Made by a program: the position numbers and the translations under genes
The notes under the pieces: generated by a model
Told to the model about the DNA's origin: nothing
What the model saw: only the letters and a program-made list of their open reading frames with translations
Database searches by the model: none
Shown: in pieces, positions 1 through 10,385 of the stretch
Layout: each line of letters opens with the position of its first letter
Position numbering within the stretch: the first letter of the stretch is position 1
NCBI GenBank assembly: GCA_023402395.1
Contig: JAEYGI010000052.1
Coordinates: 8,602 to 72,601 of the forward strand
Direction of reading: 5' to 3'
Length of the DNA stretch: 64,000 nt
From: Bacillota bacterium
GTDB lineage: Bacteria > Bacillota > UBA4882 > UBA8346

Positions 1-3000
1 CCGGAATCCGCCGTGACATTGGCGATCGTTCCGGACCTGAAATCAACCCCGGCGGCCGTGGTCAGCGTGGCGTTCGCAACATTGCTGTTGCCATTGTTAG
101 TCAAGATCACTTTGTAATGCAGCACCTCGCCTGGGCTGGCCGTGGCTTTGTCTACCTCGCCCAAAGTCACCATGACGGGAGTGAGCAATGTAAAGCTGAG
201 GTCGTCCATCACCGGACCCGCGGGATAAGTACGGGTCTCCGGCCCGACTCCGCCGCCGCTGTCAAGGCTGTAATAACGGGTGACTGCCGCGGTATTGGTG
301 ATATCCTTGGCCGTAAAGACTTCATTGTTCAATACCGACTGATAGGACACAGTCAACGCCTCGCCCGGGGCAATCCGGGCCGGATTCGATTTCAAGCTGA
401 TGGTCCAGGCTCCGGTATCCGCGCTGTATTGAGCCTCATAATCACCAGGCGCGGTTAACGCCCGGCCGCCGACGGAGATTGCCGTAATCACCGGCGTCTG
501 GTTGCTCATCTCGGCCGGCAAGGTATCGGTGACAACGGTCTGCCAGGCTGTGCCCAGGCCGTTGTTTTGAACCGCGATCGTGAAGTTGGCGTTGGTAGCC
601 AGATTTACAGCCGCCGGTCCGGTTTTGGTAATTGCCAGCTCCGGTTCGACCAAGGCAATACCGGCGTTTTGATCCGGTTTTACAACCAGGCTGCCCGATC
701 CATCCGTATATTCCAGATGGGCCGGAATTGTTAGGGGATGACCCTGAACGCTGCCGGGGATGTCGGTCACGGTGACCCAATAATCGATGGTGATCGTATC
801 ATCTGCCGATATATTATTGCTTGGATTGAGAACTGTCCCGAAGTTCCAGGCGATCGAACCCGTGGCCTCCGCCACCGGTCCGGTCGGCCCGGTATAGGCG
901 ATTCCGTTGTTGCCCTTGCTGATTGCGGCATGGTCGAACTTCAGGCCCGCCGGTAATGTCGCTTTGGCTTCGACATCCAATGTGGTGCCTTCATTAATAT
1001 TAATCTGGATCCGGAAAGGTATGGCGGCGCCCACAGCGGGTTCCACGCCTCCGATTACACTGTGGATAAAATCGGTGCTATCCACAGCATTGGTTGTCGC
1101 TGAACCAATCGCGGCGTAATCATTTAGAGTTCCGCCTGGTCCATCGATCCCGGTCCGTCTCTGGGAACCGGATGGAAGTGACTCCCACTGGATGTTCACC
1201 GTTCCAGAAAGCTGTTCACCGGGTTGAATATCATCTCCCAAGGTAACTTGATACGTAAGCGTCAATGGATGTGCCGCGTCAACGTTTGTATCCAGTTGCG
1301 CGATGTTCCAGGTAACCTTAGCCGCACCGGCCGTTCCGCCATCACTGATCGAGCTAGGATTAAGCATCTTGGCCGGGATCATATCGGTCACTTGAAGATT
1401 ATAGGCGGTGGCATGGTGCGAGTCGACCGGATTGTAATGCCATACCATGACGGTCACTTCCATCGCCGAACCGGCTTGCCAGGTGCCTACATTATAACTC
1501 TTGCTCACAACCAGACGCGGTTCCTTAACTATGAAAGTTACTAGATTGGCCTCTTTGGAAAGAACGCTTCCGGCCGCATTTTGATACGTAACTTTGGCCG
1601 CGCCCGGCGGGGTAAGCTTCTCATCGCCGGCATTATTGGCGGTGGAATTCTGGATCTGGGCCTTATAAAGAATGGTGATACTGCCGTTATCGGCGGAACT
1701 GGTCACGATTCCGAAGTTCCAACTGACCGGACCGGTACTGCCCGTCGTCGGATTGGCCGGCATCGTGAAGGAAACTCCGGGTGTCCCTGCGACCGAACCG
1801 ACGCTAACCAACGCCACTCCATCCGGCAGCGTGTCATGAACGGTTACCGCTTCGGTGGTTCCCTTATTGACGGATACGACCAGTTGATAATCGAAGTTCT
1901 CGCCGATCACAAAGGCCGGCATACCAACGATGCTCTTGGCAATCCCCGTGTTATCCACCGAAGTGATATTGACCGTATTAGAATTGACCGCGGAATAAAC
2001 CCGCCGGTCATTATTGGCCGCCGGCAAGCTGCTCCACTGAACGGAGACCGCGTTATCCATGGATTGATCTGGTTCCACGCTACTGTCGAGGAACGCTGTG
2101 ATCTGGAATTTATAAGTTTGGCCTAAGGGAAGATTGATCCCGCCGCCCCAGGCAATCGTCTGTCCGGTCTGCTGCGGAACTCCCGGATTGTCCGGATTGG
2201 GAGCAGTGGAACTATAGTTCAATCCAGCCGGCAGAATATCGGTAATCTGCAGATCATAGGCATCGGCGGTGCTGTCCCCGGTATGACTGACGGTAACCGT
2301 ATAAGTGACCGTTTCGTTCACTTGGAACGGCCCGTTGGGCGTTTTGGCCAGACTCACGGCCAATTTGGGCTCCACAACCGTAATGCCCACCCCGGAAGAG
2401 TCTTTCTGGTTCGGTCCGGTGCCGTCGCTATAAAGTAAATGGGCGGTATTGGTCAACGTGTCGCCGTTTTCCGTTGCGGAACTATCCCAAACGATCGCCG
2501 TATATTCAATCACGATGGTGTCATCGGCCGTAATGCCGTTAACTTGATTGGTTATATCCCCGAAATCCCAGGTCACCGTGCCCATGGCGCCGGTAACCGG
2601 TTGAATGTTTTGAGTGGTGGTGAAATTGGCGCCCAAATCGACAGTAACCGCGCCCAGTTTCAGTCCGGTCGGCAAATCGTCCGTTACCTTCACGCCGTTG
2701 ATGGTTCCTTCGTTCACGGAGAAGCTCAGCCGGTACCGTGCCGCCGCTCCTACCGGATAGGGACCGGTGCTAATCAATTCCTTGAGGATGACCGAATGGT
2801 CCGCGGTTTGGAATGAATCGGCGGCAGTCGCGCTATAATTATCAATACCGCCCGCTCCGCTCCGTTCCCCAGCCGCGACTCCCGGCAATGAAGTCCAGGT
2901 GACCGTAGCAGTCGTTCCCATGGTTTGCCTTGGTTTCGCCGTATCGCCGATCTTCAGGACATAGCTCAGGGTCAATTCGTTTCCATTTAATAAGGAAGCC

Positions 3001-6000
3001 ATATTAACATTGTTCCAGGTAATCGTGTCTCCCGACGCGGTGCCGCCGTTATCGGCCGACACAAAGATCATTCCGTCCGGAATCAGGTCTTTGACCTCCA
3101 AGTCATGAGCTGTGACGTTATAGGGATTGGCGGTCGAGTTATGCTTTACTTTCAACGTCACCTGTACCGTATCGCCGGCTTGATAGGTCCCCGCGGCGTA
3201 GCTCTTGGTCATGACCAGCCGGGGCTCCCTGACGGTGAAACCGGGGAGGGCCGCCGCGTTTTTCTGAATGTTTCCGGCCGCGGCGTCATATGTAACATTG
3301 GCGACACTGGCCGAGGCGAGACTGTCTCCGGCGTCGTTGTCATCGATATTTTGAATCCGCGCCTGATAGCGAAGGGTGAAACTGCCGCCGCTATCGGCGG
3401 AACTGGTCACGGTGCCAAAGTTCCAGCTGATTGGGCCGGTGCTACCCGTCACCGGATTGGAAGGCGTGGTAAAAGAAACTCCGGCCGTGCCCGTAATCAA
3501 ACCGACGCTAACCAGTTCCACTCCGGCTGGGAGGGTATCGTGGACGACCATATTATGAGTCGTCCCCTGCAGGACGATGACATCCAACCGGTAATCAATG
3601 ATATCGCCGATCACGTAGGTCGGCGCCGGCGCGCTCTCAATGCTCTTGGTAATGGCTGTGGGATCGGCAACGGTAAAGTCGGCCGTGCCGTCATTGAGCG
3701 GTCCGTATGTCCTTTCCTGGGAAATTCCAATGCCATCCATACTGCTCCAGGCGACGATGCCGGTATTTTGGAGCGTTTCCAAGGGGATTACCGTGGAATT
3801 AACCGTGGCGTTAATCTCCAGGGTCAGCGTTTCACCGGCCGGAATATCCAGCGATCCATCGGCATTCATGGAGCCGTCAACGCCCCATCCCAACCTGGAT
3901 CCGATTTGATGAAACGAAACCGGTGCCGCGTTACTGGGATTGCGATTCAGCGTATCGCTGGCATAGGTGACATCCGCCGCCAACTGGCTTATGATTGCGG
4001 CGTCATAGGCGGTTTCATTGCTGCTGTTCCGAATGATCAGCTGATATTTGATCGTATCCCCGGCTTTATAACCGGACGGAGCCGAAATGAGGCTCTTGGT
4101 AATGGTCAGCGCCGGTTCGGACACGGTGACCGTATCCGATGCCACCGGCGCGGTAACCACTGAGCCGGTGCCGTCGACCGTCTTGTATCCATAGGAGAAG
4201 TTGCTGGTTTTGGCGGGCGTCCCTCCCGGAATATTAATGGCGTCGTCCATTACCCGCGCGTTGAAAGTGATGGTCAACACAACATCGTTAATGTTATCGG
4301 TAACAACATCATGGGAAGTATCGCTCGCCGTCGACCAGGTAATGGTCTCCCCGCTCGATGCGTTCCCGCTGATGACGGGATTCCAATCCGTAAACGGTCC
4401 GCCCGGGCCGGCCGAAGTTCCTTCGATATATTGAAAGCCTTTCGGAAGCGTCTGACTCCACTGGATATCATAGACCGAAGTTCCTTTAGGAATGGTCACG
4501 CTGGCCCGGTAGGTCACGACCGATCCCGGCCGGACTTTTTTATCGGCCGGAGCCGTCACCGTCAGGCTGGATACGGAATTGGTCGTCCGGTACATCGCAG
4601 TCAACGGCGTGGCCCCTGCATAAGCCTGAAGCCGCGCCGTTCCAACCGGCTGACTGGAATAGGCCGTCAAAGCCGCCGAGTGGTTCAAGGTCATTCCGGC
4701 GGCAATTCCGGCGTTGACCGTGGTCGTAAAGTTGATCGTAAAGGACTCTCCGGGCTGCAATACGGCATTGGCAGTATTCCGGAAAGTGATGATCAGTTTC
4801 CGGATGGCTGGATCATAACTATTGACATTATAATCAGTATTTAAGACAAGGTTGGTGCTGCCTTTGGTAATGGTCACGTTGGACGGTGCAGTAGTTTCTT
4901 CCCCGACCGGCAGGGTTTCTTCGATGACCATCTCATAGCCCGACGATACGTTAACACCGTTGGCGTTGGCAACGGTCAAAACATGGTTTATTGTATTGCC
5001 GGCCATAACCGTCTCTCCGGAAACCGGAGTGGATGTCCGTTGGGTCAGGGAGACGCTCGGCTCCTTGACCGTGAAGGATTGCGACGATTGTAGTCCCGCC
5101 AAGGTATTGGGGAAACTCGTGGTGCTCGAGTCGGCGTTTTGAATCGCAAAACCCATTTTGGCCGAGTTGGTCAGCGTGGAACCGGCGGCCACCGCGCCTT
5201 CTTTCCAGATCCGGGCCTGATAGATAAGAGTGACTTTGGCTGCTCCCACGCCGTCACCCGTGAGCTGATCGATACTCCAGGACAGGTTTTTGCCGCTTGG
5301 CGTAAAGGTCACCGCCGGAGTCGAAGCAGAGTGTTCGATCGAGTGCGATTCGCTGTCCGTTACCAGTTCCAGGCCGACGGGCAACGTATCATTAATTATG
5401 ATATTCCGGTAATCGCTCTGATCGTGGATCGTCGCCTCAATGGTGTATTTAACAATCTCGCCAAAGCTGTTACCCGTGGCCGGCGTTAAGGTCTTGCCAA
5501 AGGCCACCATCGCCACCGAGGCGTCCTTGGATTTCTGATCCACGGAGTAAACCTGCTCGTTATTCCACTCGGTAGCGGTGGCGCTCGTGATATGGGAGCC
5601 GTTATTTTTGGCCATGGCATTGACGGTAATCGTAAACGTCTCCCCAGTATTCAAGGTGAGGCCGCTCCAAGTCAACTCACCGCCGCTAACGGTCGGCGCT
5701 CCGATGGGATTCGATGGATTGGAGGTTTGAGCCATCGCGCTTCCATAAGTGAATCCGTCGCCCAATACATCCTTGATCTCCAGCTTGGTGGCTGTGGCGG
5801 TTCCGTCGTTTTTCACCGTGATTGTCCACGCGACGGCGCCGCCGTCTTGAGCGATCCGGACCACCGGAGTCTTGATGACGGTCAAGAGGGTTTTGGCCGG
5901 TGTGACGTTCAGACTATAGCTGCCGTTCTTGGTATCATCGCCAGAATTCTTATATGTATAGTTATTGATACTGCTAACGGCACTCCCATCGCTGCAATAC

Positions 6001-9000
6001 GGCCCAGTGCTATGATCCCGAATGTCAAAAGCTATCGTATAGGTTCCCGCTTCGATCCAGACGGCTTCCCCGCCGTCCCAGCGCCAGATCAGAGTCCCCG
6101 AAGCGCCGCTGGCCGGGGCCGATACCGGGGTCGGCAAACCGCCACCGTAAGTCATGGCACTGTCCACTTGGAAACGATCCGAAATATTTAACGGCAAAAC
6201 CAGATCTTTTAATGGCGCGCCGGAAGTCCGCAACGTAACGGTGACCCGGCCCGTTTTGGTGGTAAAGTCGGTGATCTCCACGCCGACGCTATCCACTATC
6301 GCCTGCGAGATAAAGTTGGCGGTGTCCGTATTATGGCCGGGCGTTGACAGCGAGGATGTCTCCGGTCCCCAGGTGACGCGGGCCGTGTCTTGCTGGACCG
6401 CGCCGCAATTCCCGGTAAAGGTCGCCCGGATATAGTAGGTATTGATGGTTCCTTGAGCGACATCCGAAATGACCCACAGCGTATCCACGGAAGGGGTAAT
6501 GGTAGTGTCGGTTGGATCCTTATAAGGAATAGGGGCGACCGGAACCGTGGAGTCCGATTTGCGAATCGATTCGAAACTCATATTGCTCGGTAACACATTT
6601 TTGAGAGTAACATTTTTGGCAGCGGCCGTTCCCGAGTTTTGAACCCGGATCCGCCACTCGACTTCTTCGCCTTGCACGGCTACAACGTTTTCCGTGTAGC
6701 CGGCCGAAAGATCCGCCAGGTTCTTCCCATCCACCATGACGGTGATATTCGACAGGAACTGCGGCACCAGGAACTGGGCTCCGGTAAAAGAGCCGCTCCG
6801 GATGGTACTGTCGGTGGGAATTTGCCAGGTGGCGGAGGGCGTTATCTTACGGTAGCTGTTAAAGGACTCCGGAGCGTACACCCGAAATGTCAGGATGACC
6901 TCTTCTTGCGGCTCAAGGGATTGGAATTCGGATAACCCGGCAAAAATCAGTTTGGTGCCGGAGATCTCCGGATCGCTGACCGCATCGCCGTTAATGGCGG
7001 CGCTTCCCGTTTGATATACGAAACCGGTGTTTTCAAAGTCCTGGGTGAGAAGATAATTGTAATTGGTGGTCAACCCGTTATTCTTTACCCGCAGCTTAAT
7101 GGTAACATACGATCCCAGTTCCACGTGGTCGTCGCAGAGGTTCTCCACGAAGGATGAGGACGTCAACTTGATAAACTTCGGCTTTGCGGCCACGGTGGCG
7201 ATATTGAAATCATGAGCGACGAAATTCCGGTCGTCCCAGGTCAGCTTGGCTGTGACCACATTGGTATTGGTGCTGAAATCGGCATTATTATTGGTAATGG
7301 CGGTAATGGAAATGTTTCGGCTCTCGCCGGGGTTGAGATTCCCCAAATCCCAGGCGACGACGGCGCCGTTTTGACTGCTGAAGGCCGGCGTGGAACTCTG
7401 ATAGCCCAGGATCCCGTTCAAATTGTCCTCCACCACCGACCCATAGGAGATTCCGTTTCCGATATTGGTCACATTGATCTTCCAGGCCACCGTGTTGGCG
7501 TTCACCTGAATCGGATCGGGACTGATGATCAGGGATAATTTCCCCTCGAGGCAAATCGGCGGAGTGTAAGCTGCCGTGGCCGTGGTTGACCGGGCCAGAT
7601 CATCGTTGAAGTCCAGCTTGGCTTGGACCGTATAATTATCGCTATCGGTTTTGACTAAATCAAAGGCGATGGTTCCGCCGGCGGTCACCGGCCCGTCAAA
7701 GGTGAATTTCACCGACTCCGGCGACCCGGAGTCGATGACGACCGCCGGTATCTTGCCGCCAAACCCGGTAACCTTGACCGCGTCCAAGATCAAGGGGCCG
7801 AGATAACTGTAGCTGCCGTTGGGGCTGCCGCCCGCGACCGGAGTGGTCAGGGTCACCACCAGATTGTTGCGGTTCCAGGGGGTATTGCCGGGATTGGTAA
7901 CGTTAATCACGGCCTGAACGGTCTGCCCCTTGGCGACTTGCCCTTCCGCGCCCACCGGGTAATTGACAAAACTGGTCGAGATGCCGAGCGCCGCCCGGGA
8001 GATCGGCACAAAGACGCCTTGATAAAAGAGATTGTGGTCCGGACCGGAACCGTTGTTGGCTCCCTTCAGAAGCAGTTCGGTCACGGAGATGAACTCATCC
8101 GAGGTCGGATTGCCGGATCCCGACGGCAGACTGGCGTCGGTCAGGCGCAGCCAATACCGGAAGGATACCTTCTTTCCCTTAATGGCGTCGACCCCGCCGA
8201 ATTCGTCGTCGGTCAGGAATCCCAAGTCAATGAGCAGTTTGGAGGCGACGCTGATCCGATCCGCCGGAACGTTCTTCCAAGAACCGCCATCGACCCGATA
8301 TTGCGGAGTGTGATTACTGTCATTCAGGTAGATCTGACTCCGGTTCAGTTGGTCGCTCATGGTGGAACCGGTCCAACGCCCCCCGGAACCGGACCCGAAA
8401 CTGTAATCCACCTGATAGGCCACGACGCTTTTCCCGTCGACCCCCGTTCCGTCCAGTCCGCATACGTCATAGCTGCCTTCGGCCGGAAGATTGGTATGCG
8501 ACTTGGACTCATAACTGAAGTCCACCGGGCCGTCATCCCGGCTCTGCAAGTACAGGGAAGCGGTCCGGGTAGCGCTTAACGGGCTCCAGGCCGTCGCGCC
8601 CTGAACTGTGGCGCTGTTGGTGAGGATGCTGTTGGCCAGATCCGGATCGGAGGGGGCTTTGAGATAAATGGTTAATTGGGGGCTGCTCCCCACCTGCGCC
8701 GGAGTGAGTCGCCAAGTGATGCTGTTGCTGCCCGGAGTCCACTCCAGGGACCCAACTCCGCCGGTAGTGACATTGATCACCGTAAAGTAACCCGGGACAG
8801 TGTCCGTAAGCACGATTTCGGAGCTGGTCCACTTCTCCGGATGGGTCAGGGTTGGGGTATAATCGATATGAATTAGCTCTCCTAAATAAATCCGGTTAAT
8901 ATCCCCATCGGTATCCGACTCGTCCGAATCCACGCTCTGGGTTAGCCGGAGCGTCGGAACGTTATTGATGGTATAGGTCAGATATTTAATCGGGTAGCTG

Positions 9001-10268
9001 ATGATCTGATCAATGTCATTATTATAGGAAGGCATCATCAGAATGCTACCGGTGCTGGGATCGGCCCACAGGGAATTCGGATGGGCGGGAGTCACCGCAA
9101 AGGTCAGCGTGACCGAATCCCCCGGATTGATTACGCCGTCATAACTGAAAGTGCCGTTGGCATAAGTCCAGCCACTCGCGACACCGGAGACGGCGAAGAT
9201 GTTGTGGATAGCGGTGTTTAGTTTGAAGTTCCGGGCCGGGCCTTCGCCGTTATTGGCAATCACGATGCTGGCCGGTTGAGGGGCGGCGCCGTATTCGATC
9301 ACGATCGGGTCGGGCGTGATACTGATATTGGGCTGTTTGATGAGAAAATTAAAGATCAGCGAGACACTGGCGGGATCACCCGGCGAAGCCGGATCTGTCT
9401 CCGCCTCGCTGGATAAAGAGAAGTCGACCTGATAATCGATGACCTTTAATTGATATTGAAATGAAACACTGGCCCCGGGTTGAATCGGATCGGCGAGGCC
9501 GGTAGTATAGGTAAAGCTGTTGCCGGTCGGCGTAATGCCGCCGCCACTCCCGTTAACCCAGCCGACCCATTGGAAGTTCCCTCCCCAGCGGGTGGTGAAT
9601 TGGACGTTATAAAGCGGGCCCTCGCCGCTGTTGGTCAGCTTCGCCTCCAAGGTAATGGTATCGTAACGCTGCCCTTGAAAGGACTCGGCGCTGATCGGCA
9701 ATTGGGTTGCATTGTCGAGCGGGGTTAAGGTTACCTGGATAACGCCCTCTTTGACATTGACCAGTTGGTTGTAATGCTCCGCATAGTCGGTTACCGGAAG
9801 GCCCGACCCTTCATCTATATAATCATAGGTTTCATTGACGGTGATATAATCGGTGTTGCCCGGGGGCACGTCCAGCGTCGTCGCCAATTGATAGCTAATT
9901 GCCACGATTTGATTCGGCGCCAGCGACAGCGAAGGATTGAACGTGACTGTAAACGGATCGCTATTATCGACGCTGATGGGCAAGGCGGTTCCCGCGTCGC
10001 CACTCCCGGTTTTAAAGACTGCCGTTGGCGTGCCGAGTTTGATGAAACCGGCCGGGAGATCGATCGTGACCCGCACATTGGTGGCGGTCACGTTGCCCAC
10101 ATTGGTGATCACGGCCTGGTAAGTCTTTCCGGCGGTATCATAGATGAACGTGTCCGGCGCGGTCTGCTCCACGCGCAGGGTCGGATTGGCCAGCGCCGGA
10201 ATAACTGCCATTAATAACGCAGTCAGGATGAGCATGCTTATTAAAAACAGTTTCATTGCAAGTTTCAT
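1..10268 (-). CDS. Giant secreted DUF11-repeat surface protein (3' end outside window)
   Basis: The frame is open from an ATG at 10268 down through position 1, at least 3,422 codons, with the stop outside the window; I read the frame along the whole gene and spot-checked it near 5000 and 1500. A good ribosome site (AGAGGT) lies 9-10 bases upstream. The N-terminus is a signal peptide: MKLAMKLF, a hydrophobic stretch, then a likely cut after ...PALA. The rest is a chain of roughly 110-130-residue beta-sandwich units with recurring phrases such as VTNVGN, DTLPAG, LTYQ and ITNTA, typical of DUF11 / TIGR01451 repeats found in large exported surface proteins. Part of the chain is duplicated as a block of about 1.7 kb. 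The gene follows the beta-barrel gene by 117 bases on the same strand, so the two are probably co-expressed. A role at the cell surface is inferred; the binding partner is unknown. Confidence 0.9.
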   Translation of the reverse strand, partial: MKLAMKLFLISMLILTALLMAVIPALANPTLRVEQTAPDTFIYDTAGKTYQAVITNVGNVTATNVRVTIDLPAGFIKLGTPTAVFKTGSGDAGTALPISVDNSDPFTVTFNPSLSLAPNQIVAISYQLATTLDVPPGNTDYITVNETYDYIDEGSGLPVTDYAEHYNQLVNVKEGVIQVTLTPLDNATQLPISAESFQGQRYDTITLEAKLTNSGEGPLYNVQFTTRWGGNFQWVGWVNGSGGGITPTGNSFTYTTGLADPIQPGASVSFQYQLKVIDYQVDFSLSSEAETDPASPGDPASVSLIFNFLIKQPNISITPDPIVIEYGAAPQPASIVIANNGEGPARNFKLNTAIHNIFAVSGVASGWTYANGTFSYDGVINPGDSVTLTFAVTPAHPNSLWADPSTGSILMMPSYNNDIDQIISYPIKYLTYTINNVPTLRLTQSVDSDESDTDGDINRIYLGELIHIDYTPTLTHPEKWTSSEIVLTDTVPGYFTVINVTTGGVGSLEWTPGSNSITWRLTPAQVGSSPQLTIYLKAPSDPDLANSILTNSATVQGATAWSPLSATRTASLYLQSRDDGPVDFSYESKSHTNLPAEGSYDVCGLDGTGVDGKSVVAYQVDYSFGSGSGGRWTGSTMSDQLNRSQIYLNDSNHTPQYRVDGGSWKNVPADRISVASKLLIDLGFLTDDEFGGVDAIKGKKVSFRYWLRLTDASLPSGSGNPTSDEFISVTELLLKGANNGSGPDHNLFYQGVFVPISRAALGISTSFVNYPVGAEGQVAKGQTVQAVINVTNPGNTPWNRNNLVVTLTTPVAGGSPNGSYSYLGPLILDAVKVTGFGGKIPAVVIDSGSPESVKFTFDGPVTAGGTIAFDLVKTDSDNYTVQAKLDFNDDLARSTTATAAYTPPICLEGKLSLIISPDPIQVNANTVAWKINVTNIGNGISYGSVVEDNLNGILGYQSSTPAFSSQNGAVVAWDLGNLNPGESRNISITAITNNNADFSTNTNVVTAKLTWDDRNFVAHDFNIATVAAKPKFIKLTSSSFVENLCDDHVELGSYVTIKLRVKNNGLTTNYNYLLTQDFENTGFVYQTGSAAINGDAVSDPEISGTKLIFAGLSEFQSLEPQEEVILTFRVYAPESFNSYRKITPSATWQIPTDSTIRSGSFTGAQFLVPQFLSNITVMVDGKNLADLSAGYTENVVAVQGEEVEWRIRVQNSGTAAAKNVTLKNVLPSNMSFESIRKSDSTVPVAPIPYKDPTDTTITPSVDTLWVISDVAQGTINTYYIRATFTGNCGAVQQDTARVTWGPETSSLSTPGHNTDTANFISQAIVDSVGVEITDFTTKTGRVTVTLRTSGAPLKDLVLPLNISDRFQVDSAMTYGGGLPTPVSAPASGASGTLIWRWDGGEAVWIEAGTYTIAFDIRDHSTGPYCSDGSAVSSINNYTYKNSGDDTKNGSYSLNVTPAKTLLTVIKTPVVRIAQDGGAVAWTITVKNDGTATATKLEIKDVLGDGFTYGSAMAQTSNPSNPIGAPTVSGGELTWSGLTLNTGETFTITVNAMAKNNGSHITSATATEWNNEQVYSVDQKSKDASVAMVAFGKTLTPATGNSFGEIVKYTIEATIHDQSDYRNIIINDTLPVGLELVTDSESHSIEHSASTPAVTFTPSGKNLSWSIDQLTGDGVGAAKVTLIYQARIWKEGAVAAGSTLTNSAKMGFAIQNADSSTTSFPNTLAGLQSSQSFTVKEPSVSLTQRTSTPVSGETVMAGNTINHVLTVANANGVNVSSGYEMVIEETLPVGEETTAPSNVTITKGSTNLVLNTDYNVNSYDPAIRKLIITFRNTANAVLQPGESFTINFTTTVNAGIAAGMTLNHSAALTAYSSQPVGTARLQAYAGATPLTAMYRTTNSVSSLTVTAPADKKVRPGSVVTYRASVTIPKGTSVYDIQWSQTLPKGFQYIEGTSAGPGGPFTDWNPVISGNASSGETITWSTASDTSHDVVTDNINDVVLTITFNARVMDDAINIPGGTPAKTSNFSYGYKTVDGTGSVVTAPVASDTVTVSEPALTITKSLISAPSGYKAGDTIKYQLIIRNSSNETAYDAAIISQLAADVTYASDTLNRNPSNAAPVSFHQIGSRLGWGVDGSMNADGSLDIPAGETLTLEINATVNSTVIPLETLQNTGIVAWSSMDGIGISQERTYGPLNDGTADFTVADPTAITKSIESAPAPTYVIGDIIDYRLDVIVLQGTTHNMVVHDTLPAGVELVSVGLITGTAGVSFTTPSNPVTGSTGPISWNFGTVTSSADSGGSFTLRYQARIQNIDDNDAGDSLASASVANVTYDAAAGNIQKNAAALPGFTVREPRLVMTKSYAAGTYQAGDTVQVTLKVKHNSTANPYNVTAHDLEVKDLIPDGMIFVSADNGGTASGDTITWNNVNMASLLNGNELTLSYVLKIGDTAKPRQTMGTTATVTWTSLPGVAAGERSGAGGIDNYSATAADSFQTADHSVILKELISTGPYPVGAAARYRLSFSVNEGTINGVKVTDDLPTGLKLGAVTVDLGANFTTTQNIQPVTGAMGTVTWDFGDITNQVNGITADDTIVIEYTAIVWDSSATENGDTLTNTAHLLYSDGTGPNQKDSSGVGITVVEPKLAVSLAKTPNGPFQVNETVTYTVTVSHTGDSTADAYDLQITDILPAGLNYSSTAPNPDNPGVPQQTGQTIAWGGGINLPLGQTYKFQITAFLDSSVEPDQSMDNAVSVQWSSLPAANNDRRVYSAVNSNTVNITSVDNTGIAKSIVGMPAFVIGENFDYQLVVSVNKGTTEAVTVHDTLPDGVALVSVGSVAGTPGVSFTMPANPTTGSTGPVSWNFGIVTSSADNGSITILYKAQIQNSTANNAGDEKLTPPGAAKVTYQNAAGSVLSKEANLVTFIVKEPRLVVSKSYNVGTWQAGSAMEVTVMVWHYNPVDSHHATAYNLQVTDMIPAKMLNPSSISDGGTAGAAKVTWNIAQLDTNVDAAHPLTLTYQVTLGDDIQPGEQLSGTVNIQWESLPSGSQRRTGIDGPGGTLNDYAAIGSATTNAVDSTDFIHSVIGGVEPAVGAAIPFRIQININEGTTLDVEAKATLPAGLKFDHAAISKGNNGIAYTGPTGPVAEATGSIAWNFGTVLNPSNNISADDTITIDYWVTVTDIPGSVQGHPLTIPAHLEYTDGSGSLVVKPDQNAGIALVEPELAITKTGPAAVNLATNANFTIAVQNNGLGTAWQTVVTDTLPAEMSNQTPVITAISVGGRALTAPGDYEAQYSADTGAWTISLKSNPARIAPGEALTVSYQSVLNNEVFTAKDITNTAAVTRYYSLDSGGGVGPETRTYPAGPVMDDLSFTLLTPVMVTLGEVDKATASPGEVLHYKVILTNNGNSNVANATLTTAAGVDFRSGTIANVTADS

Positions 10269-10269
10269 G

Positions 10270-10385
10270 ATATGCTACCTCTTTTATTTCAAAGTCTGCG
10301 GCATGGAGCGGCTGTACGCTTGAGCTCTCCCATGGGTCGCCGATGTCTTCGCTACGTACTTAAGCGCAACCGATGGCCCGCCTTT
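10270..10385 (-). other. Intergenic leader between barrel gene and DUF11 gene
   Basis: 117 bases separate the two genes. Short self-complementary runs are visible (CGCT...AGCG, GAGC...GCTC), so the leader RNA may fold, but I recognise no riboswitch class and see no U-tract terminator. It carries the ribosome site of the DUF11 gene. Confidence 0.3.

Noticed and set aside
10270..10385. Cyclic-di-GMP riboswitch upstream of the DUF11 gene
   Set aside because: None of the conserved GEMM core motifs can be found.
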